A stretch of DNA of 64,000 nt, taken from assembly GCA_002348545.1 (NCBI GenBank), contig DEBM01000045.1, positions 1-64,000 on the forward strand, written 5' to 3'. Origin of the DNA: Balneolaceae bacterium UBA2956. GTDB lineage: Bacteria > Bacteroidota > Rhodothermia > Balneolales > Balneolaceae. The position numbers and the translations under genes were made by a program. The notes beneath the pieces were generated by a model. That model was not told where the DNA came from. It ran no database searches and was given only the letters and a program-made list of their open reading frames with translations. Within the stretch, counting starts at the first letter, position 1. Each line of letters begins with the position of its first letter. Positions 27,279 to 36,264 of the stretch are shown here, piece after piece.

Positions 27279-29915
27279 ATGAACTATTGGACTTCAATTC
27301 AAGAAAGATCGTTGCTCTGCGCAGTTATCTTTACCTTTATAATTCTAAGTCTTACTGCTAACCTCTTAGCCCAACATTCAACTAATTTTGACCCTGATGT
27401 TTTTCAGCGATTCACCTTTGATGAGAAACTCAGTTATGCCGAGGGATTATTGTCTCCTGCACAGTTTCTAGGGTATGAATTAGGAGAGGAATATACTCAC
27501 CATTATCAAGTTGTAGATTATTTTAAGTACTTGGGTATTAATTCAGATCGAATACAAGTACAAGAGTATGGTAACACGTATGAGGGAAGGAGTTTGATCT
27601 ACGCCACCATTAGCTCGGCTTCTAATATGACTAAGGTCATGGAAATTAAAAAGAATAATAAGCAACTAGCGTTCAATGAAATTGAACCAAACTCTGATAT
27701 GCCAGTGGTCGTCTGGATGAGTTACAATGTGCATGGTAATGAACCGTCAAGCAGTGAATCTGCTATGCAAGCAGCATATAGATTAGTAGCTGCAGAGGAT
27801 GATCAAACCAAGTCATGGAGAGCAGAATCGGTGGTAATTATTGATCCTATGTTAAATCCAGATGGACGTGACCGATATATTACCTGGTATAAGTCTTCGC
27901 AAACTAACGTATTAAATACCGATGTGAATGACCTTGAGCATGACGAAACGTGGCCTGGTGGAAGAACCAATCATTATTGGTTCGATTTGAATAGAGACTG
28001 GGTTTGGTTAGTCCATCCTGAGTCACGAGGACGGATTAAAGTGTATCAAGAGTGGATGCCACAAGTCCATATGGATTTTCATGAGCAAGGTGCCAATAAT
28101 AATTATTTTTTAATGCCTGGTACCACTCCTCGAAATAATGAACTACCTCGTAGCTATGAAGATTATGCTGATGAATTTGGTAGAGGTGCAGTTAGACGCT
28201 TTGACGAGGCTCAAGTAAACTATTTTACCCGTGAGGCTTTTGATTTCTTTTACCCAGGATACGGCTCATCCTATCCCAGTGTGATGGGTGGTATTGGAAT
28301 GCTCGCTGAACAAGGAGGGCATAGTAGGGGTGGGCGTGCTGTTGATACCGATGATGGATATGTTTTAACACTTAGGCAACGAATTTTTGATCATTATATC
28401 AATTCATTAGCTGTGGTTGAAACGGCTGTTGAAAATAGGATAGGTTTGCTTGAGTACTTCAATGAAGCCCGAAATCCTAAGAACCAAAAAGGGAATACCA
28501 AAGCCTATATACTCTCTGGGGATGAGCAAACCTACAGTTATGATGTTGTTAATTTGATGTTAGATCATGGGGTTGAGGTATATGAGACCACTCAAGATCA
28601 ACGACTAACTAATACTTATGATTATTGGGATACTGATGAGCAAACAAGAACTATTAAAAAAGGAAGTTTTGTGATTCCAACCGAGCAACCTGCTCACCTT
28701 TTTATTCATACACTCTTTCGCCGACAACTAGAAATTAAAGACTCTGTTATGTACGATATGTCTACGTGGACAGTGCCAATGGCTTACAATTTAGATGCTT
28801 ACTGGAGTGAAAATCTACCTTCAAATCTGTTACGTATTGATCAGAAAATCTCTTTAACAGGAACGTTAACACAGAAAGCATCTTATGCTTATGTGATGGA
28901 TTGGGCACAACGATTTGCCCCCAATGCCCTTGGGGATATGCTGAATGCTGGTTTTAGGGTTAGAACAGCCTCAGAGTCATTTGGTTATGCAGGAAAAATC
29001 TATTCTCGAGGCTCTATAATTGTATTGGTAGGTAGAAATTTAGGCCACGGAGATCAACTACATGGTACAATGGAAGAAATAGCCATAAAAAATAAGGTTA
29101 GCATTACACCATTCAATACAGGTCGGATGGATACGGGTATAGATTTAGCTTCGTCCGATTCTAATCCGTTGCATGCTCCACGAGTTGCTTTGGTGGTCGA
29201 TCAGCCATTTAATTCATATACTGCTGGTCAACTTTGGTATCTCTTAGACTATTGGACTGAATATGGTATTAGTCGAATTCGATCTAATCGATTGGCAGGA
29301 TTGGATTTAGATGAGTATGACGTATTGATATTTCCTGGTGCTTGGGGAGGAATAGATCAAGTACTTACTGAATCTGTTCAGGATAAAATGAAAGAGTGGG
29401 TACGATCGGGTGGTGTATTAGTAGGTACTGAAGGTATGGCATCTTGGTTGAGTAAAAGTCGAAGTGGCTTTACCAATGTTTCTTTGTATGAACCCGAAAG
29501 AAATGATGAAGATCAAATAGATAAAGGATATACCGTCTATGCCGATAGGGCTAAGAAGTCTGGACTTCAAAGGATACCTGGTGCAGCATTTAAATCGCAC
29601 ATAGATCACACTCATCCATTAGGATTTGGTATGAAAGAACATTTATATACCCTAAAGTTTTCTACCGATGTATTTGAGATTACTTCAAATTTATTAGCTA
29701 TTGGTAGGTATGCTTCGGATCCCAATGACTTGCTTGCTTCAGGTTATGCATCACCAGAGAATAAAGAAAAAACAGCCTCTAATTCCTTTGCTGTAGTACA
29801 AAATATGGGTCAGGGAAAAGTGGTGTTGCTCTTAGAGAATACGCAATACCGTATGTTTTGGATTGGTCCGTCCAGGATGATACAAAATGCTGTTTTTCAA
29901 TTACCTGCACACTAA
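27279..29915 (+). CDS. Exported M14 zinc carboxypeptidase with C-terminal amidotransferase-like domain
   Basis: The protein has 878 residues with a signal peptide ending near NLLAQ (residue 31). The M14 zinc site is H152 and E155 in VHGNEPSSSES, with the third histidine near 264 in VHMDFHEQG; MLNPDGRDRY and FDLNRDW are family motifs. The catalytic glutamate region around LAEQGGHSRGG is present. Beyond ~600 residues there is a GATase1-like segment (YDVLIFPGAWGG, VRSGGVLVGTEG), a recurrent arrangement in large Bacteroidota M14 peptidases. It should trim peptides or amidated wall peptides in the periplasm; the substrate is unknown. Confidence 0.88.
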   Translation: MNYWTSIQERSLLCAVIFTFIILSLTANLLAQHSTNFDPDVFQRFTFDEKLSYAEGLLSPAQFLGYELGEEYTHHYQVVDYFKYLGINSDRIQVQEYGNTYEGRSLIYATISSASNMTKVMEIKKNNKQLAFNEIEPNSDMPVVVWMSYNVHGNEPSSSESAMQAAYRLVAAEDDQTKSWRAESVVIIDPMLNPDGRDRYITWYKSSQTNVLNTDVNDLEHDETWPGGRTNHYWFDLNRDWVWLVHPESRGRIKVYQEWMPQVHMDFHEQGANNNYFLMPGTTPRNNELPRSYEDYADEFGRGAVRRFDEAQVNYFTREAFDFFYPGYGSSYPSVMGGIGMLAEQGGHSRGGRAVDTDDGYVLTLRQRIFDHYINSLAVVETAVENRIGLLEYFNEARNPKNQKGNTKAYILSGDEQTYSYDVVNLMLDHGVEVYETTQDQRLTNTYDYWDTDEQTRTIKKGSFVIPTEQPAHLFIHTLFRRQLEIKDSVMYDMSTWTVPMAYNLDAYWSENLPSNLLRIDQKISLTGTLTQKASYAYVMDWAQRFAPNALGDMLNAGFRVRTASESFGYAGKIYSRGSIIVLVGRNLGHGDQLHGTMEEIAIKNKVSITPFNTGRMDTGIDLASSDSNPLHAPRVALVVDQPFNSYTAGQLWYLLDYWTEYGISRIRSNRLAGLDLDEYDVLIFPGAWGGIDQVLTESVQDKMKEWVRSGGVLVGTEGMASWLSKSRSGFTNVSLYEPERNDEDQIDKGYTVYADRAKKSGLQRIPGAAFKSHIDHTHPLGFGMKEHLYTLKFSTDVFEITSNLLAIGRYASDPNDLLASGYASPENKEKTASNSFAVVQNMGQGKVVLLLENTQYRMFWIGPSRMIQNAVFQLPAH

Positions 29916-29929
29916 AAGTAAATGTTTTT

Positions 29930-30445
29930 TTAGTTTCTGCGGGATCTTTTGACTAAAATAGGAACAAAGAATAAATACATTCCACTCAACCAAAGGATTA
30001 ATACAATTATTCCAGATGGCAAAAATACCCATAACTTAGCGGCATCGTGAAACCAAGAACCATCATGGAGTTGCTCAATAATATCAGATCGCCTGTAAGC
30101 GGTTTTTAGTATGGTACCTTTTTCTAAGTCTATCTGAATTTCCCACCTGTTTTTTGCTCGAACTTTCACAATTCCTTTATCTGGTCTTACATCCAAGCGA
30201 TCTATGTCTGACCAATCTTTAATTTGAGCTTCAAGGACCCCCTGGCTAATATTTAAAATATCGCTAAATCTTATGGAAAGAGTATCTATGGCTACCTCCT
30301 CAGTATTAGGTTGTATCCATTCTACCTCTTTTTTTAACTGTAATAGTAGACCTGTTACAATAACAATCAAAAAGGGAATGGATACCAAAAAAGCACCCCA
30401 ACGATGTATTTTTCTAGTATCCTTTCTAGAGTGCCATTTACGCAT
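29930..30445 (-). CDS. Small PepSY-domain membrane protein
   Basis: The protein has 171 residues. The N-terminus KDTRKIHRWGAFLVSIPFLIVIVTG is the PepSY-TM opening helix, followed by a periplasmic PepSY fold (about 45-115) and a second membrane helix (VFLPSGIIVLILWLSGMYLF). PepSY membrane proteins of this short two-helix form are often linked to iron or flavin reductases, or inhibit peptidases. It is convergent with the M14 peptidase (14-base gap), so co-regulation is not implied. Function unassigned. Confidence 0.78.
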   Translation of the reverse strand: MRKWHSRKDTRKIHRWGAFLVSIPFLIVIVTGLLLQLKKEVEWIQPNTEEVAIDTLSIRFSDILNISQGVLEAQIKDWSDIDRLDVRPDKGIVKVRAKNRWEIQIDLEKGTILKTAYRRSDIIEQLHDGSWFHDAAKLWVFLPSGIIVLILWLSGMYLFFVPILVKRSRRN

Positions 30446-30534
30446 ATCTAATTAGTCTAAAGTTATTTCAATTGTATTAAGCTAAACTCAAGAAAAATAT
30501 AAGCTAAACTACCACTTTAATTTGAATAAAATAG

Positions 30535-30993
30535 CTATATAAACAATGAATTTTCATGTTTGAGTAACCATTTTTTTCGTTCAATTCCATAAGCATAGCC
30601 CTTCAAATCTCCATTCTTACCGATTACTCTGTGACAAGGTACAATAATAGCGATGGGATTTTTACCACTTGCAGCTCCTACAGCTTGCATTGTATTAGAC
30701 TGATCAATCTTTTCCGATATTAATTTGTAGGATGTTGTTTTACCATAAGGTATCTCTCGTAAAGTATTCCATACTTTTGATTCAAATTCAGAGCCATTGA
30801 GTAACAGCGGAATATTGAAAGAAGTGCGGTTTCCCTCGAAATATTCAGCTAATTGTGTTTTTGTCCACTCCGTGATCTGATCAGGATCTTCTGGCCCATT
30901 TGTCTCTTGGAAATTTAAATTATATAAATGTTGCCCATTTGATAGTATCCTTATAAAACCAATTGGAGTTTCTAGGTAGGATTGATAAATCAC
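30535..30993 (-). CDS. ogt: Methylated-DNA--protein-cysteine methyltransferase
   Basis: The protein has 152 residues, the usual length for Ogt without an Ada regulatory domain. It repairs O6-alkylguanine by suicidal transfer to the cysteine in IIVPCHRVIG; the helix-turn-helix part IPYGKTTSYKLISEKI and GAASGKNP are also seen. The start is a GTG whose first base is the last base of the upstream TAG, so translation is coupled to the TonB receptor gene. An alkyl-repair gene at the tail of a metal-uptake-like operon is unexpected; it may simply read through. Confidence 0.92.
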   Translation of the reverse strand: MIYQSYLETPIGFIRILSNGQHLYNLNFQETNGPEDPDQITEWTKTQLAEYFEGNRTSFNIPLLLNGSEFESKVWNTLREIPYGKTTSYKLISEKIDQSNTMQAVGAASGKNPIAIIVPCHRVIGKNGDLKGYAYGIERKKWLLKHENSLFI

Positions 30994-33365
30994 TAATAAT
31001 ATATTTTATAAGAAATCATAAATCTTCTACCCATTTCTGGCATAAGATCTTTAATTCTGGATAGATGATTATAGTATTCGGTGTCTAAAATATTCTGAAC
31101 GTTTATTGAAAGTGTACTGAAGGTTGAAGTTTTTAATAAATACTTTTTATTAATAAGGTTGTACTGTAAATAAAAATCAAGTTTGTTGTAGCTTTCGGTA
31201 ATTGTTTCAAATTCACCAACTCTATCTTGTTTGTCACTAAATGTGTAGATGACCCCAGTATTACCATTTGTAAAGTTAAAAATATATTCGTTTGATATTT
31301 TAAGGGGAGGCGTAAATGGAATTGGCTTAAAACCGGAATTCTCATCTTCTTTAAAGTTTGATTTAATAAAGCTAAATGAAGACTTGATGGATTGTTTATT
31401 TGTTATGCTAAAATATAATTCACCTTCAAATCCCATCATTTCAGCTTCCACACCTTTAACTTGGTAATAATACAAATCAGGGTAACGATTTGATGTTTGA
31501 TTGGTATTCATAAAAAAGTTGTAGCTGTCAAAATAATTTCTAAATAGTGAAGTGAAAATCTTAACTCTAGAATTCATGAATTCGTAATTGATTTCTGAAG
31601 TCCATGCTCTTTCAGCCTTTAAATTCGTATTCCCAATATCGAAAGAATAAGAAGCAAGATGAGGACCTTCTGAAAAGAGTTCATCCAAACTAGGTGGTCT
31701 GAATGTTCTGGCAGAAGAAAAACTAACACTTTGTTGCTTAGTTAATATAATAGTACTACTAAGTGAACCACTAAAAGCATAATAATTTTTTGATTCCAGT
31801 TTACCAATTAAGTCACTTACTTTTCGAACTTTAGGATTTCTATTTGCATAGTCAAATCTTGAACCTATCTTTAAATTAAATCTATTGAAATCAATCTCCT
31901 GGACCAAGAAGGCTCCTATATCATATGACTCCGAGTGTGGTGTACCTGCACCATTAACCAGGTAATCGGTATAGGTATAGTCTATTCCAAAAATTCCTTC
32001 GTCAAAAAAACCTAGAGCATTGTGATTGCCTGACAAATTTAGAGAATGATTTGTTTGACCAAATTCCATCCCAATTATTCTTGGAGATTGACTTTCTAAT
32101 TCTAAATGAAAATAGTTAGCAAAATTGTAGTCAATTTTTAATCTAGAAATTTTATCAATTTTTGGATAAATCTCTGATCTAACGCTGACATTATATTTTT
32201 CCAATTCAATATCAACACCTTCTAGATGCCCTTTGTCATTTGGTGCAACCCCATATTTAGAAAGAAAAGAGTTAAAAGAGCCACCTATATATCCCCATTT
32301 AGTAAATTTAGTTATCCCAATAGTGTTGTCAGTATTTTGATTGTATGTATTTTTGATAGTACCAATTGGAGTAATTTGATCCAAATGATATCTTCCGTTT
32401 AAATCTAAACCAATAGATAATGACTGAGATTCAACGGGGATATTAGATTGAATCCCTAAAGCCCCACCAGGAGCTGCTAAATCACCCGACATTGAGATTA
32501 CACCATTTAATTTTTTGGGCATTGAGTTGGGTATTATATTTTTAATTACATTAACTATACCACCTACCATATTGCTGCCATATTGTAGAGCTTCCGGTCC
32601 TTTAACGATATCAATTTCAATGGCATTATCCGAATTCATTGTTACAGCATGATCAGAGTAAGTTGCAGAAACATCTTGCATAATATTTCCATCTAACCGT
32701 AATTGAACCCGGTAGCCATCAAGCCCTCTAATTACTGGTCTTGTAGTTGAGACTCCATTTGATCGCATTTCAACCCCAGGAATTCTTGAAATAGTTTCGC
32801 TAAGTGTGATTCCAAAATTCCTTCTAATTTCATCACCGTATAACTTGTAACTTTTACCTGTTAAATGGGATGTAGAATTATAATTATCAGCTGAAACGAT
32901 AAGAGAATCTGTAGAAATAGTATTGACAGATAATTTTATTGATAGATTTATGTTAAGTTTTTCTTCCAAATTTATATCAATACTCTTTTCTTTATAACCC
33001 AACCTACTGATGTCAATTTCATACTCACCTTTTGGTAAGTTATTAAAAATAAATTCACCATTAGCTGCAGTAATTGTATAACGATTAATTTTGTCAATAT
33101 GTAAGGCTACAAAGGGTATAGGTTCTAATGTTTCACTATCTAATACTTTACCGCTAACTTCATATATATTGCTTATTTCTTTTACGAAGAAATCTGTTGT
33201 GTATGAAAATGCGTATTGTAAATTTAGAAATGAAGAAAATAAAAACATCAAAACACACTTTAAACTGAGACATTTGTCTTTTTTCCCGCATCTATCACAT
33301 TTTATTGAGTTAGATTTTATGTATCTCTTATTTATAATCATACGTTTAATTATTGAGGTCATCAT
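30993..33365 (-). CDS. ZnuD-like TonB-dependent outer-membrane receptor
   Basis: The protein has 790 residues: an unusual N-terminus, a carboxypeptidase-regulatory-like domain (~67-150, GKVLDSETLEPIPFVALHI), a plug and a 22-strand-type barrel ending in MGRRFMISYKIYY. The plug reads TTRPVIRGLDGYRVQLRLDG, then SATYSDHAVTMNSD, VKGPEALQYGSNMVGGIVNV, which closely follows the layout of Neisseria-type ZnuD zinc receptors. The first ~50 residues hold four cysteines in IKCDRCGKKDKCLSLKC ahead of the apolar signal core, an odd n-region; a later start is possible. Upstream genes encode a His-rich lipoprotein and a Cys/His small protein. G+C is visibly lower than in flanking genes. Confidence 0.85.
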   Translation of the reverse strand: MMTSIIKRMIINKRYIKSNSIKCDRCGKKDKCLSLKCVLMFLFSSFLNLQYAFSYTTDFFVKEISNIYEVSGKVLDSETLEPIPFVALHIDKINRYTITAANGEFIFNNLPKGEYEIDISRLGYKEKSIDINLEEKLNINLSIKLSVNTISTDSLIVSADNYNSTSHLTGKSYKLYGDEIRRNFGITLSETISRIPGVEMRSNGVSTTRPVIRGLDGYRVQLRLDGNIMQDVSATYSDHAVTMNSDNAIEIDIVKGPEALQYGSNMVGGIVNVIKNIIPNSMPKKLNGVISMSGDLAAPGGALGIQSNIPVESQSLSIGLDLNGRYHLDQITPIGTIKNTYNQNTDNTIGITKFTKWGYIGGSFNSFLSKYGVAPNDKGHLEGVDIELEKYNVSVRSEIYPKIDKISRLKIDYNFANYFHLELESQSPRIIGMEFGQTNHSLNLSGNHNALGFFDEGIFGIDYTYTDYLVNGAGTPHSESYDIGAFLVQEIDFNRFNLKIGSRFDYANRNPKVRKVSDLIGKLESKNYYAFSGSLSSTIILTKQQSVSFSSARTFRPPSLDELFSEGPHLASYSFDIGNTNLKAERAWTSEINYEFMNSRVKIFTSLFRNYFDSYNFFMNTNQTSNRYPDLYYYQVKGVEAEMMGFEGELYFSITNKQSIKSSFSFIKSNFKEDENSGFKPIPFTPPLKISNEYIFNFTNGNTGVIYTFSDKQDRVGEFETITESYNKLDFYLQYNLINKKYLLKTSTFSTLSINVQNILDTEYYNHLSRIKDLMPEMGRRFMISYKIYY

Positions 33366-33412
33366 TCAATGTTGTGATTATTGTTTAAAGGTGTAATGAT
33401 GTTTATATCAAC

Positions 33413-33865
33413 TTAATTTACTGTGATCGTAATGTTTTGAGACGTGAAATCTGAATGACCACCATGCATTAACTTAAGTGTCATAGTAGTAGTACCTACT
33501 GCTTTTGGGTGCAAATGAAATCCCCAATCACCTTCAGATTCAAATTCCATCATATCTGAATTTGCAAATTCAGCTGCAAGAGAATAACCTTCGTCTGTAT
33601 GAGGTTGAAATTCATCGCCATCTTCAGCTATATAATAGATATTTACATGATCTGATTCATTGCCATTTGTTAGGGTGAATGAACCTGTAACAGTACCATT
33701 TTCTTGTTTCACATGGTCTGTACCGTTCATTTTTAATACAAATCCAACTGGCTCAAGGTGTTCATCATGATCATGATCTGAATCCGCCGGATTTGAACAT
33801 GCAAGTACTGCAATGGTTAAAATTAAAGTTGAGAACTTTAAAAAAGTATAGTTATTTTTTTTCAT
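33413..33865 (-). CDS. His/Asp-rich lipoprotein, probable metal binder
   Basis: The protein has 150 residues. The signal ends in the lipobox VLAC, and the mature N-terminus is SNPADSDHDHDEH, a classic flexible metal-binding tail. The rest is a small beta domain with further His residues (WGFHLHPK, LMHGGHSD). I recognise no named family, though similar His-tailed lipoproteins sit beside TonB receptors for zinc or copper. It lies 47 bases upstream of the ZnuD-like receptor on the same strand and shares its low G+C. A role in capturing metal at the membrane is inferred. Confidence 0.75.
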   Translation of the reverse strand: MKKNNYTFLKFSTLILTIAVLACSNPADSDHDHDEHLEPVGFVLKMNGTDHVKQENGTVTGSFTLTNGNESDHVNIYYIAEDGDEFQPHTDEGYSLAAEFANSDMMEFESEGDWGFHLHPKAVGTTTMTLKLMHGGHSDFTSQNITITVN

Positions 33866-34004
33866 AATGTATTATGAGTGTTTTTGGTTTAGTTAAGAAC
33901 TATCTCTACTAATCACTTAAATAAATAAAAGTGGATTAATAGAAAATGTAATTGTAGTTACTCACATGGATTCTGTGAATAGCTAATCAGTTTAATATTT
34001 TAAA

Positions 34005-34301
34005 CTATATAGAAGGAGGGGCTCTATCGCATATTTGACAGTGTATATTACTGTCTAAGTATGGATTTTCAAGAAAATTAGTTAAGAAGGCTTGAGACTG
34101 AATTGTATAACCTTCAGAGAACTGAGTAGGAGAGGTAATCTCCTGATTATGAGCGAAAGGACAGCAAAATTCTGTTTCTGTCTCCTGAATGATGGAGAGT
34201 GTTTCAGAAGTTACAGAAGTATGATGATAATGCAGAGTTGTTCCAATTACTGAAAAAACAGTCATGGCCAAAACGACATATGTGCGAATATTTTTCTTCA
34301 T
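34005..34301 (-). CDS. Small Cys/His-rich exported or membrane protein
   Basis: The protein has 98 residues. An N-terminal helix (TYVVLAMTVFSVIGT) is a signal peptide or anchor. After it come likely metal ligands: HYHH, CCPFAH and the C-terminal CQICDRAPPSI. No family is recognised. It is the first gene of the operon leading to the His-rich lipoprotein and the ZnuD-like receptor, 139 bases upstream. The ligand pattern suggests metal sensing or chaperoning; this is inference. It could be missed by gene callers because of its size. Confidence 0.65.
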   Translation of the reverse strand: MKKNIRTYVVLAMTVFSVIGTTLHYHHTSVTSETLSIIQETETEFCCPFAHNQEITSPTQFSEGYTIQSQAFLTNFLENPYLDSNIHCQICDRAPPSI

Positions 34302-34321
34302 TACTCTAACTTACTATAATA

Positions 34322-34372
34322 AGATAAAAAAGATTTGATAAAGAGGCCTACAAAAAATGTAGTGCTTCTTTA
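34322..34372 (-). terminator. Probable terminator of the bshB1-ansA-exonuclease operon
   Basis: Read on the minus strand, TAAAGAAGCACTAC and GTAGGCCTCTTTA pair with one bulge around a 7-nt loop, followed by a T-rich run. It lies 51 bases past the stop of the exonuclease gene and before the Cys/His small-protein gene. Confidence 0.6.
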
Positions 34373-34422
34373 TAATAACTGATCTAATTAAAGTTATGAG
34401 ACTCTTGATAGATTCAATTTCC

Positions 34423-35187
34423 TTAGTTATTGATTTCTTGAATATCGAGTAATTTATTGAGGGCGCGAGACTTTAAGTTTTCGAACTCCTTTTCTTTAAT
34501 ATTTGAGCGAGTATATTCTAAATGTAGCCAAATAATATAAGTTGCTACGACATCTTCATAACAATAATTCTCAATTTCATTGAAATCACCCCTTAAATAT
34601 TGTTCATAGACTAAGTTACCTTCTGAAACTTGTTTAAATGGTATATCAATAAGCATTCCAAGATGTTTCAATTTCGGCCATGTGCTTGCGCCATAATTAG
34701 TGAATTCATCAACTAAATCTACATTATTCCCGCTAAATCTATACTTGATCTCTCTATGGCTTAGTCTGGGTGGCATCTGTAGGTTAAATTTTAGTGCCCT
34801 ATATTCTATAACTGGTAAGTCGAAACTTCTACCATTATGGTGAATGAGATTAAAATCTTTGTAAGTTAATAATTCTTGAAATAATGTGATCAACCCCTGT
34901 TTCTCATTATCTCCAGACCACGCCTCTTTCTGTTTAGGTTGACCCTTAGCGTCAACCCAAAGTCCTACCCAAGAAACTATTTTGTGAAACATTGGAGGTA
35001 AAAAACCTGAATTACCTTTTCCTACTCTTTTTACTGCTACATCAATACAATCCTGGTTGCTTAGATTATCGGGAGTGGATAACATATTTCCCTCAATCCA
35101 TTCATCGGATTTCAGAGGCTCTTGCTCGAGCATTGACCTTATTAGTGATACATCTGGAACTGTTTCTAAATCGAATATAAAATACAT
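34423..35187 (-). CDS. PolB-like 3'-5' exonuclease (DNA_pol_B_exo2)
   Basis: The protein has 254 residues of the predicted PolB-like DEDD exonuclease family. Metal ligands are D6 and E8 in FDLETVP, the middle motif LIHHNGRSFDLPVIEYRAL, and a late tyrosine-aspartate pair in NYCYEDVVATY. It probably trims single-stranded DNA or RNA 3' ends in the cytoplasm; the biological role of the family is not settled. It is the last gene of a three-gene operon after ansA (30-base gap). Confidence 0.8.
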   Translation of the reverse strand: MYFIFDLETVPDVSLIRSMLEQEPLKSDEWIEGNMLSTPDNLSNQDCIDVAVKRVGKGNSGFLPPMFHKIVSWVGLWVDAKGQPKQKEAWSGDNEKQGLITLFQELLTYKDFNLIHHNGRSFDLPVIEYRALKFNLQMPPRLSHREIKYRFSGNNVDLVDEFTNYGASTWPKLKHLGMLIDIPFKQVSEGNLVYEQYLRGDFNEIENYCYEDVVATYIIWLHLEYTRSNIKEKEFENLKSRALNKLLDIQEINN

Positions 35188-35217
35188 AAATGTTCGAGGA
35201 TTAATTATATGGTTAGC

Positions 35218-36240
35218 TTAGCTTCGTTCTCCACGCAGACTTTCCTGGAACTTTTTTGCTATCTGTAGGTTGGATTCATGGTTATCTTGATGTGCTGAAA
35301 TCAGCCACATTATCTTGGTAACACTAGCCTCTAAAGTCATATCTCCCGATGAAAGTACACCGATATCTAGTGCAGTCCTGCCCGCAGAATAATTTTTTAG
35401 ATTTACGGCATCGTAATTTGCTTGTGAAGTAATCACAGTTATTAGATTGTTATCCTTGCAACGGTGTAAAAAAGGTATCCATGAATATTCCCCCTTTATC
35501 GGGAAATTCCCACTTCCATAAGCTCTAATTATAATTGCATCAATATCTTTTAATGAAATTGAGTCAAGTTGATTATTCTGGAAGCCTGGATATATAGTTA
35601 GGACTAGGATATCTCCGCTGAAACCTGAATGAAAACTCGGCCCATTGTTCAAACAGTTAGTTGGTGCATTGAGCCAGTTTTTTCTGTGAAAATCAATATC
35701 TAAACCAATATCAGCCAAGGTAGGGTAATTAGGAGTAGCAAAGGCATCAAAATCACCAACACTCATTTTGGTTGCACGATTACCACGATATACATGGTCG
35801 TTGAAGCAAATGGCTACCTCAGTTAAGTCGGAAGTGGCAATTTCGACTGAGTTGATCAAGTTGCGTTGCGCATCACTTCTAATTCCACTAAGTGGAACCT
35901 GACTACCCGTTAAAATAACTGGTTTGTCTAGACCGTCGATTCCAAAACTAAGAGCTGAGGCGGTATATGCCATTGTATCAGTACCATGCAAAATGACGAA
36001 ACCATCGTACTGTGTATACTTATGCTGAATTAAATTTAGTAAAGAATCCCAATGGTATGAGTGTAAATCTGAACTATCTTCAAAAAAGAGTGGCTCAACA
36101 TTTATGTCTGCAATTTTATTTAAAGATGGTATTTGCTTGTAGAGTTGGTTTGACCAACGATCCGGATCTAGCACAACGCCATCTAGTTGGGCTTGCATTG
36201 CAATAGTGCCTCCAGTTTGAATAAGCAGTATTTTTTTCAT
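35218..36240 (-). CDS. ansA: L-asparaginase, cytoplasmic type I
   Basis: The protein has 340 residues without a signal peptide. The first catalytic threonine is in TGGTIAMQ (9-16) and the second in ILHGTDTMAYTASALSF (around 83-99); GSQVPLSGIRSDAQRNL is a further family motif. It hydrolyses asparagine to aspartate and ammonia. The absence of export and the overall form match type I AnsA. Lies 24 bases after the bshB1-like gene. Confidence 0.88.
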   Translation of the reverse strand: MKKILLIQTGGTIAMQAQLDGVVLDPDRWSNQLYKQIPSLNKIADINVEPLFFEDSSDLHSYHWDSLLNLIQHKYTQYDGFVILHGTDTMAYTASALSFGIDGLDKPVILTGSQVPLSGIRSDAQRNLINSVEIATSDLTEVAICFNDHVYRGNRATKMSVGDFDAFATPNYPTLADIGLDIDFHRKNWLNAPTNCLNNGPSFHSGFSGDILVLTIYPGFQNNQLDSISLKDIDAIIIRAYGSGNFPIKGEYSWIPFLHRCKDNNLITVITSQANYDAVNLKNYSAGRTALDIGVLSSGDMTLEASVTKIMWLISAHQDNHESNLQIAKKFQESLRGERS

Positions 36241-36264
36241 TTTATGATCAAATAAGCTTTCCTA

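Noticed and set aside
33091..33396. 101-codon plus-strand ORF opposite the receptor gene
   Set aside because: It lies fully antisense to the start of the TonB receptor, has no family signature and its composition mirrors the opposite strand.
33962..33978. TCACA-N7-TGTGA sequence upstream of the His-rich lipoprotein
   Set aside because: It is the everted form of a CRP site with a 7-base spacer, so it does not fit the operator found upstream of bglX.
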